Source: CF-161 sp035259145 | GTDB lineage: Bacteria; Chloroflexota; Dormibacteria; Dormibacterales; Dormibacteraceae | Direction: 5' to 3' | Length of the DNA: 29,782 nt | Assembly: GCA_035259145.1 (NCBI GenBank) | Contig: DATFWQ010000300.1 | Coordinates: 1 to 29,782 of the forward strand | In this document: positions 22,518 through 29,782 of the stretch, one piece after another | Numbering within the stretch: position 1 is the stretch's first letter | How the letters are laid out: the number at the start of each line of letters is the position of its first letter | Notes under the pieces: generated by a model | What the model saw: only the letters and a program-made list of their open reading frames with translations | Told to the model about the DNA's origin: nothing | Database searches by the model: none | Made by a program: the position numbers and the translations under genes

Positions 22518-24767
22518 ATGATCCATATGATGCTGGCTATGCCCGTGATCGGCGTTTCACAAAGACGGCTCGAGGGCGGCGCCAAGGTGACCGGCACCGC
22601 TCGCTTTACCGCTGACCTGAAGCTGCCCGGGCTTGCGCACGCCCGGCTGCTCCTCAGCCCGCACGCCGCGGCCCGGATCGCACGTGTCGATCTGGAACGG
22701 GCCTGGCGCGCACCCGGTGTCCTCGCCGCGGTCAGCGGCGCCGACCTGCCCGGACTCGACCTGGCGGGCCCCGAGCAGCCACTCGCCCGCCAGCGCGTCT
22801 TCTTCGCCGGCCAGCCCGTCGTAGCGGTCGTGGCCGAAACGGAGGCCGAGGCGGCGGACGCGATCGAGCTGGTGGAAGTCGAGTACGAGCCGCTGCCCAG
22901 CGCCGTCGACCCGCTGGAGGCCATCGCCGTGAGCGCGCCCACAGTCCTCGATCAGGGCGGCGTCGGCCTTGACGACGCAGGCGCCCACGGCGTGACCGGC
23001 GGCGGCGAGGCAGCTGCCGAGCGTCCTCCCAACGTCACCGCCCAGGTCCGCTTTGCCGAAGGCGACGTCACGGCGGCGCTGCTTGACAGCTCGGTGGTCG
23101 TACAGCACCGCTATGTGATCCCCGCGGTCCACCAGGGCTTCATCGAGACCCACCAGGCCATCGCCAGGCCCGAGCCGGACGGCAGCCTCACGATCTGGAC
23201 GCCGACGCAGGGCATTTTCCTGACCCGGACGACCGTCGCGCGGCAGCTCGGTGAACCGGTCAGCCGCATCCGGGTGGTGCCGATGACAGTCGGAGGAGGC
23301 TTCGGCGGTAAAGTCTGCCTTATCGAGCCGCTAGTGGCCCTGCTGGCACGCCTCGTCGAACGACCGGTGGAGCTTACGCTCACCCGGGGCGAGGAGTTCG
23401 CGATGGGTCGGGGCGGCCCGGGTGCGGTCATCGACCTCGAGCTGGGCGCCGACCGCGAGGGGGTCCTGACAGGCCTGAGGGCTCGCGTGGTCTTCGACAA
23501 CGGGGCGGGGCCCGGAGGCATCGGCGGCCTGGCCGGCCTCTTCCTGGCCGGAACATACCGGCTGAAGGCCTATGAGGTCACGGCGCTGGATGCAGCCACC
23601 AACAAGACACCAGTCGCGGCCTACCGGGCGCCGGGCGCACCGCACTGCTACTTCGCTCTCGAGTCGGCAATGGACGAGCTGGCGGACCGGCTCGGCCAGG
23701 ACCGGATTGACCTTCGCCTTCGCAATGCCGTCCGGGAAGGCGACAGGCGTCCCGACGGCCAGCACTGGCCAAGAATCGGCCTGATGGACTGTCTCGAGGC
23801 AGCGCGACATCACCCGCTGTACACAGAACCCGTCGCTCAGCATGAAGGCGTGGGTCTCGCCGTCGGCGGTTGGGGGGGCGGTAGGGAACCCGCAGCCGCA
23901 GGCTGCCGCGTGGAGCCGGATGGCAGCCTGCTCCTGCATCTGGGCTCGGTGGACATCAGCGGCACCGACACCACGCTGGCGATGATCGCCGCCGAGACGT
24001 TTGGCGTAGCCCTGGAGCGGGTGCGGGTCGAGTCTGGCGACACGGCCACGGCTCCTTACGCGGGCATGGCCGGCGGCAGCAAGATCATCTACACCGTGGG
24101 GCCGGCGGTTCAGCAGGCGGCCGCCGAGGCAAGGCGACAGCTGCTGGACATCGCCGCGGAGGAGCTGGAGGCCGCGGTCGAGGACCTCGTGATCCAGGAT
24201 GGCGAGGTCCGCGTGGCGGGCGTGCCCGGGCGCGCCCTCGGCATCGGGCACCTGGCCCACCTCGGGGCACAGTTCATGGGTCGCTACGCTCCGGTGCTCG
24301 GTCAGGGCAGGCACGTCGTCACCAAGCAGTCGCCGATGTTCACGGTGCACCTCGCGCGAGTGTGCGTCGATCGCGAGACGGGCGAATGGAGGCTGACGTC
24401 TTATGCCGCCATTCAGGACGTCGGCAAGGCCTTGAACCCACCGGAAGTGGCCGGCCAGGTGCACGGCGGGGCAGCCCAGGGCCTGGGACGCGCTCTGGGA
24501 GAGGAGCTGGCCTGGGACGCCGAGGGCCAGCTCCGAACAGCCAGTTTCGTCGACTACTCCCTGCCCACCATCGACCAGGTGCCGGAGATCGGGGTGGAGC
24601 TCCTGGAGATTCCCTCACCCTTCGGACCGTTCGGGGCCAAGGGCGTGGGCGAGCCACCGGCTGTGCCCGGCCCGGCGGCGGTCGCGAACGCGATCCAGGG
24701 CGCGTGCGGCATCCGCCTGACGGAGCTGCCGGCCCAGTTCACGCAGCTGGTGCGGTCGATGGGGTGA
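22518..24767 (+). CDS. Molybdenum hydroxylase large subunit (xanthine dehydrogenase family)
   Basis: A 749-residue molybdopterin-binding subunit of the xanthine dehydrogenase/aldehyde oxidase/CoxL family. The hammerhead domain is at about 12-130 (EGGAKVTGTARFTADLKLPG to FFAGQPVVAVVAETEAEA). Molybdopterin domains follow, with QGIFLTR, VGGGFGGK, the active-site loop AYRAPGAP, and Glu712 in GAKGVGEPP, the base that activates the Mo-bound hydroxyl. The loop is not the AYRCSFR of true (form I) CO dehydrogenase, so the substrate is probably a purine, an aldehyde or another heterocycle. Iron-sulfur and FAD subunit genes are absent nearby. A G-rich site at 22510-22515 precedes ATG 22518; ATGs at 22527, 22530 and 22539 are also possible. 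The stop overlaps the next start (GTGA). Confidence 0.92.
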   Translation: MIHMMLAMPVIGVSQRRLEGGAKVTGTARFTADLKLPGLAHARLLLSPHAAARIARVDLERAWRAPGVLAAVSGADLPGLDLAGPEQPLARQRVFFAGQPVVAVVAETEAEAADAIELVEVEYEPLPSAVDPLEAIAVSAPTVLDQGGVGLDDAGAHGVTGGGEAAAERPPNVTAQVRFAEGDVTAALLDSSVVVQHRYVIPAVHQGFIETHQAIARPEPDGSLTIWTPTQGIFLTRTTVARQLGEPVSRIRVVPMTVGGGFGGKVCLIEPLVALLARLVERPVELTLTRGEEFAMGRGGPGAVIDLELGADREGVLTGLRARVVFDNGAGPGGIGGLAGLFLAGTYRLKAYEVTALDAATNKTPVAAYRAPGAPHCYFALESAMDELADRLGQDRIDLRLRNAVREGDRRPDGQHWPRIGLMDCLEAARHHPLYTEPVAQHEGVGLAVGGWGGGREPAAAGCRVEPDGSLLLHLGSVDISGTDTTLAMIAAETFGVALERVRVESGDTATAPYAGMAGGSKIIYTVGPAVQQAAAEARRQLLDIAAEELEAAVEDLVIQDGEVRVAGVPGRALGIGHLAHLGAQFMGRYAPVLGQGRHVVTKQSPMFTVHLARVCVDRETGEWRLTSYAAIQDVGKALNPPEVAGQVHGGAAQGLGRALGEELAWDAEGQLRTASFVDYSLPTIDQVPEIGVELLEIPSPFGPFGAKGVGEPPAVPGPAAVANAIQGACGIRLTELPAQFTQLVRSMG

Positions 24768-26920
24768 GCGCACCCGGCGCGACATCCCCAGAGCTGGCCG
24801 AGCGCGTCCTCGCCGCCATCAGCGACGCCGTCGTGGCGGTCGACCGACAAGGCCGTGTGACCTTCTGGTCAGGTGCCGCCCAGCGCCTGTTCGGTGTGCC
24901 GGCGGCAGCGGCTCTCGGCAAGCCGATCACGTCGCTGTTCCCGGGCCTCTCGCGCAACGACCCGGAAGAGCTGCTCACACTCGGCGGCGCAGACCGGCTG
25001 GAGGCGGTGAGGCGCCTGGCTCCTGACGCGACGCGGGTCGCCCTGACCTCGACGACCATCCGCGACGAATCCGGGGCGGTCGTCGGTGCGGTATCGCTCG
25101 TGCGACCGATGGGGGGCTGGCTGGACCCCGTCGAGCGTGCCGGCAGGTCGCGCCGCCAGTGGCACCGGTCCCTGGGGACCATCGTGCAGGAGCTGGTCAG
25201 GGAGGCCGGTCAAGACCCCTCAGCCATGGACGCATCAGCGGCGCTGGCACGCGTACTGGTTGGCCAGGCCCGCCGTCTCCTCCCCGCCACCGAGTGCTTG
25301 CTGGCGGTGGTCACCAGGGAGCGGCAGGACCACTTCCAGGTCCTGGCCGGTGGCGGACCGTGGGCCGAACGCCAGGTCGGAACACAGTGGCCGCGGAACG
25401 GGACCATGGCGGGAAGGACGCTGCAGGTGGGACGGTCCCTGGAGAGCACGCGGACCGCTGAGCTCACAGGGCTCGGCGGCGGGCTGGCCGAAGGCCGGAT
25501 CTCTGCCGGCCGGCTCGTCCCGCTCTTGAGCGGGAGGCCTCTGCCAGACGGCCGCCAGGCCCTTGGCGTGCTGGGCTTCTACCGCGACACGCCCAGCTAC
25601 TTCACGCCGTATGAGCGACGCCTGATCGCAGAGTTCGCCAAACTGGTCAGCCTCTCGGTCGAGCGTGCCGAGCTCATCCGCGGCGCCGGCGAGGCGGCGG
25701 CCCGGCTGCGGACCGGGGTCGACGTCGCCGTCGAGCTCGCGGTCTCGCTGAAACCGAAGGATGTGATCGGGCGGCTGGTGCGCCGGGCGGCCGCTGCCGT
25801 CGACGCTGAGCGGGTGGCGCTGCTCTTGATCGAGGGCGGCGAGGCCGTCGTCGTGGATGCCCTCGATCGCACAGACCGGTCTCGGCCCGCGCCCGCCGGG
25901 GCGAGGTTCCCGATCTCGAACCTGCTCTCGGGAGACGAACAGGTCCTGCTCCGAGCGGTGCGCGACCGCGAGCCGAGCATCAGCGGGACTTACCGGGTGA
26001 CGGGGGTCGAGGCCGTTTCGGAGTGGGGTCACTCGGGCCTCCGCCACACGCTGACACTGCCACTGGTCCTGGGTGGTGTGGTGATCGCAGTGCTCCTGGT
26101 GAGCCGGCTGCGGGACGAGCCGTTCCGCAAGGAGGACGAGCTGACCCTCCAGCTGGTTGGGAACGTGGCGGGGCTGGCGCTGCGCAACGCCAGGCTGTTC
26201 GCCGAGGCGGAAGAAGCCAGCCGTGCCCGAAGTGACTTCCTGAACATGGCGGGCCACGAGCTGCGCACTCCGCTCACGGTGATCAAGGGATATCTGTCGA
26301 TGCTCTGTGACAGCAGCCTGGGTCAGACGCCCGCCGGACTTCGCCAGCCTATGGAGCTGCTCGCCGCCAAGGCTGAAGAGCTGAGCGGACTGGTCGACGA
26401 CCTGCTCTTCACCTCCCGCCTTGAGTCTGGGCGGCTGCCGACCCACCCGATGCGACTGGATCTTCGACTGGCCGCCCGTGAGGCGGCCCGCCGAGCCGCA
26501 CCACGTGTGCACTTGCTCGGAGGCGAGCTGGTCGTCGAGCTGTCGCAGGAGCCGCTGATCGTCAGCGCGGACCCCGAGCACGTGGCTCGAGTCATCGACA
26601 ACCTGGTCAACAACGCGCTGACCTACCGACGTCAGGGTCAGCCCGCCTGGGTGCGGCTCTGGGCCGGTATCGAGGAGGGTGTGGCCGTCGTAAGCGTGGA
26701 GGACCGTGGGCGCGGTATCCCCGAGGAAATGCAGGAACGGATATTCGAGCGGTTCGTTCGGGGAGACAAGACGCTCGCCGGAGCGCCAGGCACGGGCCTC
26801 GGGCTCTACATCAGCCGCCAGCTCGCCGCTCGACACGGTGGCCGGCTGGAGCTCGACCTCAGCATACCCGGACACGGCAGCCGCTTCTCACTCCGCCTGC
26901 CCCAGGCGGCGTCTCGATGA
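24764..26920 (+). CDS. Soluble PAS-GAF-GAF sensor histidine kinase 1
   Basis: A 718-residue histidine kinase without membrane segments. It has a PAS domain (about 10-115, AISDAVVAVDRQGRVTFWSGAAQRLFG), a GAF-like domain (about 135-305), a second GAF (about 320-480), HisKA with phospho-acceptor His498 in GHELRTPLTVIKGYL, and HATPase_c with N box DNLVNNALTY, G1 EDRGRGIP, F box IFERFVRG and G2 GTGLGLYISRQLAARHGG. It should autophosphorylate in response to a cytoplasmic ligand, redox state or gas and pass the phosphate to a response regulator, none of which is encoded here. The frame is open from 24362, but GTG 24764 overlaps the upstream stop by 4 bp and begins the domain-like sequence, so it is chosen. 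It is coupled to both neighbours. Confidence 0.92.
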   Translation: MSAPGATSPELAERVLAAISDAVVAVDRQGRVTFWSGAAQRLFGVPAAAALGKPITSLFPGLSRNDPEELLTLGGADRLEAVRRLAPDATRVALTSTTIRDESGAVVGAVSLVRPMGGWLDPVERAGRSRRQWHRSLGTIVQELVREAGQDPSAMDASAALARVLVGQARRLLPATECLLAVVTRERQDHFQVLAGGGPWAERQVGTQWPRNGTMAGRTLQVGRSLESTRTAELTGLGGGLAEGRISAGRLVPLLSGRPLPDGRQALGVLGFYRDTPSYFTPYERRLIAEFAKLVSLSVERAELIRGAGEAAARLRTGVDVAVELAVSLKPKDVIGRLVRRAAAAVDAERVALLLIEGGEAVVVDALDRTDRSRPAPAGARFPISNLLSGDEQVLLRAVRDREPSISGTYRVTGVEAVSEWGHSGLRHTLTLPLVLGGVVIAVLLVSRLRDEPFRKEDELTLQLVGNVAGLALRNARLFAEAEEASRARSDFLNMAGHELRTPLTVIKGYLSMLCDSSLGQTPAGLRQPMELLAAKAEELSGLVDDLLFTSRLESGRLPTHPMRLDLRLAAREAARRAAPRVHLLGGELVVELSQEPLIVSADPEHVARVIDNLVNNALTYRRQGQPAWVRLWAGIEEGVAVVSVEDRGRGIPEEMQERIFERFVRGDKTLAGAPGTGLGLYISRQLAARHGGRLELDLSIPGHGSRFSLRLPQAASR

Positions 26921-29085
26921 GCCTGGCCCCCGAGGTCCTTCGTGCGCTGGGCGATCCGGTGATCGCCGTGGATTCGGAGGGAGCGGTCGTGGTCTGGACC
27001 CCTGCGGCCGAGCGCCTGCTCGGCTATGCCGGCGGCGAGGTGCTCGGCCGGGCGATGCCCGAAGTCGGTATTCGGCTGGACACGCTGCAGCCGGGCCGGG
27101 AGCGGCGACTGACGCTTCGACGCCGCGACGGCGCCGCGTTTCCGGCCACCGTGACGGCAACGACGCTGCTGGGGCGGAGGGGGGAGGCTCAGGGGGTGGT
27201 GCTCCTGCTGAAGGACCTCACGACCTGGATCGGCCCGGTCGGGTCCGAGGCTACCAGCACCGAGACGCAGCTCATGGAAGAGCGGCTGGGGGCGGCCTTT
27301 CGCGGAATCCTGGAAGCCACCGGCGCCCAGGTCCAGCGCGGCGACCCTGTCGGGGTGCTGGCTCATAACCTGGCCGAACAGGGCCGGCGGCTGCTGCCGG
27401 GGATCTCGTGTCTGATCGCGATCGTGCCCGCCACGAAACAGGAAGTCATGTACTGCGTCGCCGGGGCGGGGCCGCTGGCCGAAACCATGGTCGGACAGTC
27501 GTTCCCTCTGAGCGGCTCCGTTCTGGGGTCCGCCGTCGCCCAGAACCGGGTCATCGAGCGCAGCGACATGCAGGCTGTAGCGGGGCGTCACGACCTCCTC
27601 ACCCCAGCCGGCATCAACACCATGCGGGCGGTGCCGATGAGCACTCAAGAGCCCTTGCCGGACGGCCGGCGCACGATCGGCGCCACCGCCTACTACCGGG
27701 CTGAACCGAGACCGTTCACAGTGGCTCAGCGTCGCCTGCTCGACGACTTCGGCGTCCTTGTGAGTCTCTCTTTGCAGCAGGCAGAGTTGCGGGCCGCCAC
27801 TGAGCGGGCAATGGCGCGGCTGCAGTTCGCCGTCGACGTGTCCCTTGACCTTGCGCGGTCCCTGGACGTCGGCGAAGTCGTGCGCCGGCTCGTGCGACGG
27901 GTCGCGCTCGCCGCCGGCGCCGATCGCTGCGCGCTGCTGCGTCTGGAAGGAGGCCAGGAGCGCGAGGTGGTGACCATCGAGGCCTACGACGCACTGGGCT
28001 ACGACAGGGGTGTCGGCTACCGTCTGTCGATCGACTCGCAGCCGATGGTTCGCCAGGCGGTTACGAGCCGTGCGCCGGTGCTGGCCGGACCGCTCAACCT
28101 GAGCGCGATGCCGGCCGACCGCCGAGCGGCGCTCGCCGGCGTTCGTCACACGGCGACGGTGCCGCTGGTGCACGGCGGTGAGGTGATCGCCGTGCTCGTC
28201 CTCAGCCGCCGGCGGGATCAGCAGTTCGGGTCTGAGGAGGTAGACACGCTGATGCTGGTCGGTGGGCCGGCGGCGCTGGCGCTTCGCAACGCGTATCTCT
28301 ACGCTCACACCGAGGAGGCGAGCCGCGTCAAGACGGACTTCCTGGACATGGCGGCCCACGAGCTGCGCACCCCGCTGACCGTGATCAGCGGCTACCTTGC
28401 GATACTCCGAGAGGGCGCCTTCGGCCCGGCGCCGCCGGCGTGGGGCGAGCCGCTCCGGATCCTTGACGCGAAGGCAAGTGAGCTGCGGCGCCTGGTGGAC
28501 GACCTGCTGCTGGCTGCCCGTCTGGAGACGCACCGGCTGGAGACGGGGCGCGAGCTGCTGGATCTGCGCGAGGTGGTAGAGCAGGTGGCGCAGGCGGCAG
28601 AGGTGACCCCTGAGCTGGGGCTCCCCGAGGACGCGGTGATGGTCAGGGGCGACAGAGAGCAGCTGACCCGCATGCTCGACCACCTTGTGACCAACGCGCT
28701 GATCTACGGTCGCGAGGGGACGGCGCCATGGGCCAGGGTCGAGCTGGACGTCCGTCCTGAGCAGGGTGAAGCCAGGCTGGTCGTGGAGGATCGAGGGCGA
28801 GGCCTTGCGCCCGAGGCTGCCGAGCTGATCTTCGAGCGCTTCAGCAGGCTTGAAGACCCGGATCACCCGATGGTGCCGGGAACGGGCCTTGGGCTGTACA
28901 TCGCCAGAGAGCTGACGGCACGCCACGGCGGACGTGTGGACCTGGAGTGGAGCCAGCCGGGTATGGGCAGCCGGTTCGCGGTCTATATGCCGCTGCTGGA
29001 GGGGCCGACGCAGCCGGAGCCGGAAGACGAGCCGGACACCCAGATCAGCGGCGAGGCCCAGGTGAAGGGCAAGCGGCAGGACTGA
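26917..29085 (+). CDS. Soluble PAS-GAF-GAF sensor histidine kinase 2
   Basis: A 722-residue paralogue of the preceding kinase with the same domain order: PAS (about 3-100, ALGDPVIAVDSEGAVVVWTPAAERLLGYAGGEVLG), GAF-like (about 115-295), GAF (about 305-465), HisKA with His481 in AHELRTPLTVISGYL, and HATPase_c with EDRGRGLAPEAAELIFERFSR and GTGLGLYIARELTARHGG. It has no membrane segment. A Glu/Pro-rich tail (about 695-722) is absent from the first kinase. ATG 26917 overlaps the upstream stop (ATGA), so both kinases are made from one message with the molybdoenzyme. The second GAF and kinase core are clearly similar to the neighbour by eye, while the first GAF differs more, suggesting an old tandem duplication. 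No response regulator follows. Confidence 0.92.
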   Translation: MSLAPEVLRALGDPVIAVDSEGAVVVWTPAAERLLGYAGGEVLGRAMPEVGIRLDTLQPGRERRLTLRRRDGAAFPATVTATTLLGRRGEAQGVVLLLKDLTTWIGPVGSEATSTETQLMEERLGAAFRGILEATGAQVQRGDPVGVLAHNLAEQGRRLLPGISCLIAIVPATKQEVMYCVAGAGPLAETMVGQSFPLSGSVLGSAVAQNRVIERSDMQAVAGRHDLLTPAGINTMRAVPMSTQEPLPDGRRTIGATAYYRAEPRPFTVAQRRLLDDFGVLVSLSLQQAELRAATERAMARLQFAVDVSLDLARSLDVGEVVRRLVRRVALAAGADRCALLRLEGGQEREVVTIEAYDALGYDRGVGYRLSIDSQPMVRQAVTSRAPVLAGPLNLSAMPADRRAALAGVRHTATVPLVHGGEVIAVLVLSRRRDQQFGSEEVDTLMLVGGPAALALRNAYLYAHTEEASRVKTDFLDMAAHELRTPLTVISGYLAILREGAFGPAPPAWGEPLRILDAKASELRRLVDDLLLAARLETHRLETGRELLDLREVVEQVAQAAEVTPELGLPEDAVMVRGDREQLTRMLDHLVTNALIYGREGTAPWARVELDVRPEQGEARLVVEDRGRGLAPEAAELIFERFSRLEDPDHPMVPGTGLGLYIARELTARHGGRVDLEWSQPGMGSRFAVYMPLLEGPTQPEPEDEPDTQISGEAQVKGKRQD

Positions 29086-29110
29086 GGGACTGAGGTGGCT
29101 GACCGCGTGC

Positions 29111-29390
29111 TAGTGGACTGTAACGGTCGGAGGTGGAGCAGGCCGGAGGCCCGAAGGCCGGCGTTCCAGGTGGTCGGTGGCCTCGGGGTCCCCGCGAAGC
29201 CTGCTTCGTGGGGTGGGGAGGATGGGGTGGCGCAACGAGGAGCCCCCGATCGAGGCCGAGCTCGCCGGCACGAGGCTTTGTCGATGGGTGACGAGGCGCG
29301 CCGGGCCCCCAGACGCAGCCATCAGCGCCTGCAGGGCGCCCGGCCGCCTGGGACGTCGGATGCCCCGCATCCGGCCGTTACGGTTCACTA
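29111..29390. mobile_element. Probable IS630-type MITE
   Basis: Ends are inverted copies: TGCTAGTGGACTGTAACGG at 29108-29126 and, on the other strand, TGCTAGTGAACCGTAACGG at 29393-29375 (17 of 19 identical). Both ends sit at CTAG with TA at 29111-29112 and 29389-29390, as expected for IS630-family insertion into CTAG with TA duplication. The 276-bp interior has no transposase-like sequence, so it would be non-autonomous. It fills most of the 340-bp gap between the second kinase gene and the dehydrogenase gene. Confidence 0.75.
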
Positions 29391-29425
29391 GCATGCCAGG
29401 CCGTGCCGCAGCACCACCACGGCGA

Positions 29426-29782
29426 ATGAGAGGCTGGCAGGTCGTCTTCTCGGGGCCCCACGAAGTCAGCTGGGAGCCGTTCGACCTACCGACGCCCAGA
29501 GCTGGGGAAGTCCGCGTGCGGGCGCTGTGCTCGCTGATCAGCACCGGCACCGAGATGACCGCCTTCAGCCAGGGCTTCGCCGAGGGCACTCACTGGGCAC
29601 ACTATGTGCGCTACCCGCACCTTCCCGGGTACTCGCTAATCGGTCAGGTAGAGCGCCTGGGCGCCGGTGTCGAGACGCTGGTCGCAGGCCAGCGAGTGGC
29701 GGTGAGCGCCACCCACGCGACGCATCATGTCGTTCCAGCGTCGGCATGCTCAGCTGTCCCGGATGAGCTGTCGAATGAGGAG
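29426..29782 (+). CDS. Zinc-type (MDR) alcohol dehydrogenase family protein, 5' part
   Basis: The N-terminal 119 residues of a medium-chain dehydrogenase/reductase; the frame is open to the window end. It begins MRGWQVVFSGPHEVSWEPFD, followed by a GroES-like fold with LPTPRAGEVRVRALCSLISTGTEM, HLPGYSLIGQVERLGAGVETLVAGQRVAVSATHATHHVVP. The catalytic-site segment LCSLISTGTEM is of the 'ISTGTE' subtype rather than the classical CGICGTD, so zinc at the active site is uncertain. In-frame ATGs exist at 29393 (on the MITE border) and 29222 (inside the MITE); homology-like sequence starts at 29426. No ribosome binding site is evident. The MITE probably lies between this gene and its original promoter. 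Confidence 0.8.
   Translation, partial: MRGWQVVFSGPHEVSWEPFDLPTPRAGEVRVRALCSLISTGTEMTAFSQGFAEGTHWAHYVRYPHLPGYSLIGQVERLGAGVETLVAGQRVAVSATHATHHVVPASACSAVPDELSNEE

Noticed and set aside
24362..24763. N-terminal extension of the first histidine kinase back to 24362
   Set aside because: It would overlap 400 bp of the molybdoenzyme gene and encodes Gly/Arg-rich low-complexity sequence; GTG 24764 gives the typical 4-bp overlap.
22518..24767. Aerobic CO dehydrogenase CoxL
   Set aside because: The active-site loop is AYRAPGAP rather than AYRCSFR, and CoxM and CoxS genes are absent nearby.
25235..28926. Two long minus-strand open frames opposite the histidine kinases
   Set aside because: They are antisense shadows; the plus-strand proteins carry complete domain motifs.
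29222..29425. Earlier dehydrogenase start inside the MITE
   Set aside because: The reading frame is open, but the residues do not resemble the family and lie within the mobile element; the family N-terminus begins at 29426.

Overview
The window is 29.8 kb of GC-rich bacterial chromosome with dense coding, frequent ATGA, GTGA and TGATG stop-start overlaps, and some GTG and TTG starts. The PknG-GlnX-GlnH signalling set, with its linked PP2C, von Willebrand A (VWA) and FHA proteins, is typical of Actinobacteria. Two luciferase-like flavin oxidoreductases, a rubrerythrin-VIT1 fusion and large soluble PAS/GAF histidine kinases would also suit soil Actinobacteria or a Chloroflexota/Dormibacterota-type lineage. 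The sequence alone does not settle the phylum. No rRNA, tRNA, CRISPR array or phage gene was recognised.

Left part (1-8752). In order on the plus strand: the 3' end of an LLM-class flavin oxidoreductase gene; a small unknown gene followed after 6 bp by a soluble HtrA/DegP-type serine protease; a ferritin-like/VIT1 fusion; an SBP56/methanethiol-oxidase-family gene overlapping by 4 bp a six-helix membrane protein with intramembrane histidines; a second LLM oxidoreductase; and a DUF998-type membrane protein. The last of these meets, tail to tail with a 7-bp overlap, a minus-strand M20 amidohydrolase of the allantoate/N-carbamoyl-amino-acid type.

Central signalling locus (8981-16970). Six plus-strand genes form an apparent operon: pknG, a PP2C phosphatase with an N-terminal zinc ribbon, a VWA protein, an FHA protein with two zinc ribbons, glnX (four-helix membrane sensor) and glnH (amino-acid-binding lipoprotein). 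In mycobacteria GlnH and GlnX carry an external amino-acid signal to PknG, which phosphorylates the FHA protein GarA to control glutamate metabolism. Here the kinase, a candidate opposing phosphatase, an FHA reader and a possible phospho-acceptor (the VWA protein's Thr-rich C-terminal tail) sit in one locus. pruA, which makes glutamate from proline, lies convergently beyond it.

Repeat region (16971-17843). Two arrays of a 41-bp direct repeat, each unit carrying an imperfect palindrome centred on CGTACG, fill the convergent gap between glnH and pruA, separated by about 357 bp of unrecognised sequence.

Right part. On the minus strand lie a cupin, a 780-residue membrane-anchored protein of unknown function, and pruA. 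Diverging from the cupin is a three-gene translationally coupled plus-strand set: an orphan molybdenum-hydroxylase large subunit and two paralogous soluble PAS-GAF-GAF histidine kinases. It is followed by a roughly 280-bp element with IS630-like inverted ends at CTAG sites, a probable MITE, which abuts the start of a zinc-type alcohol dehydrogenase gene cut off by the window edge.
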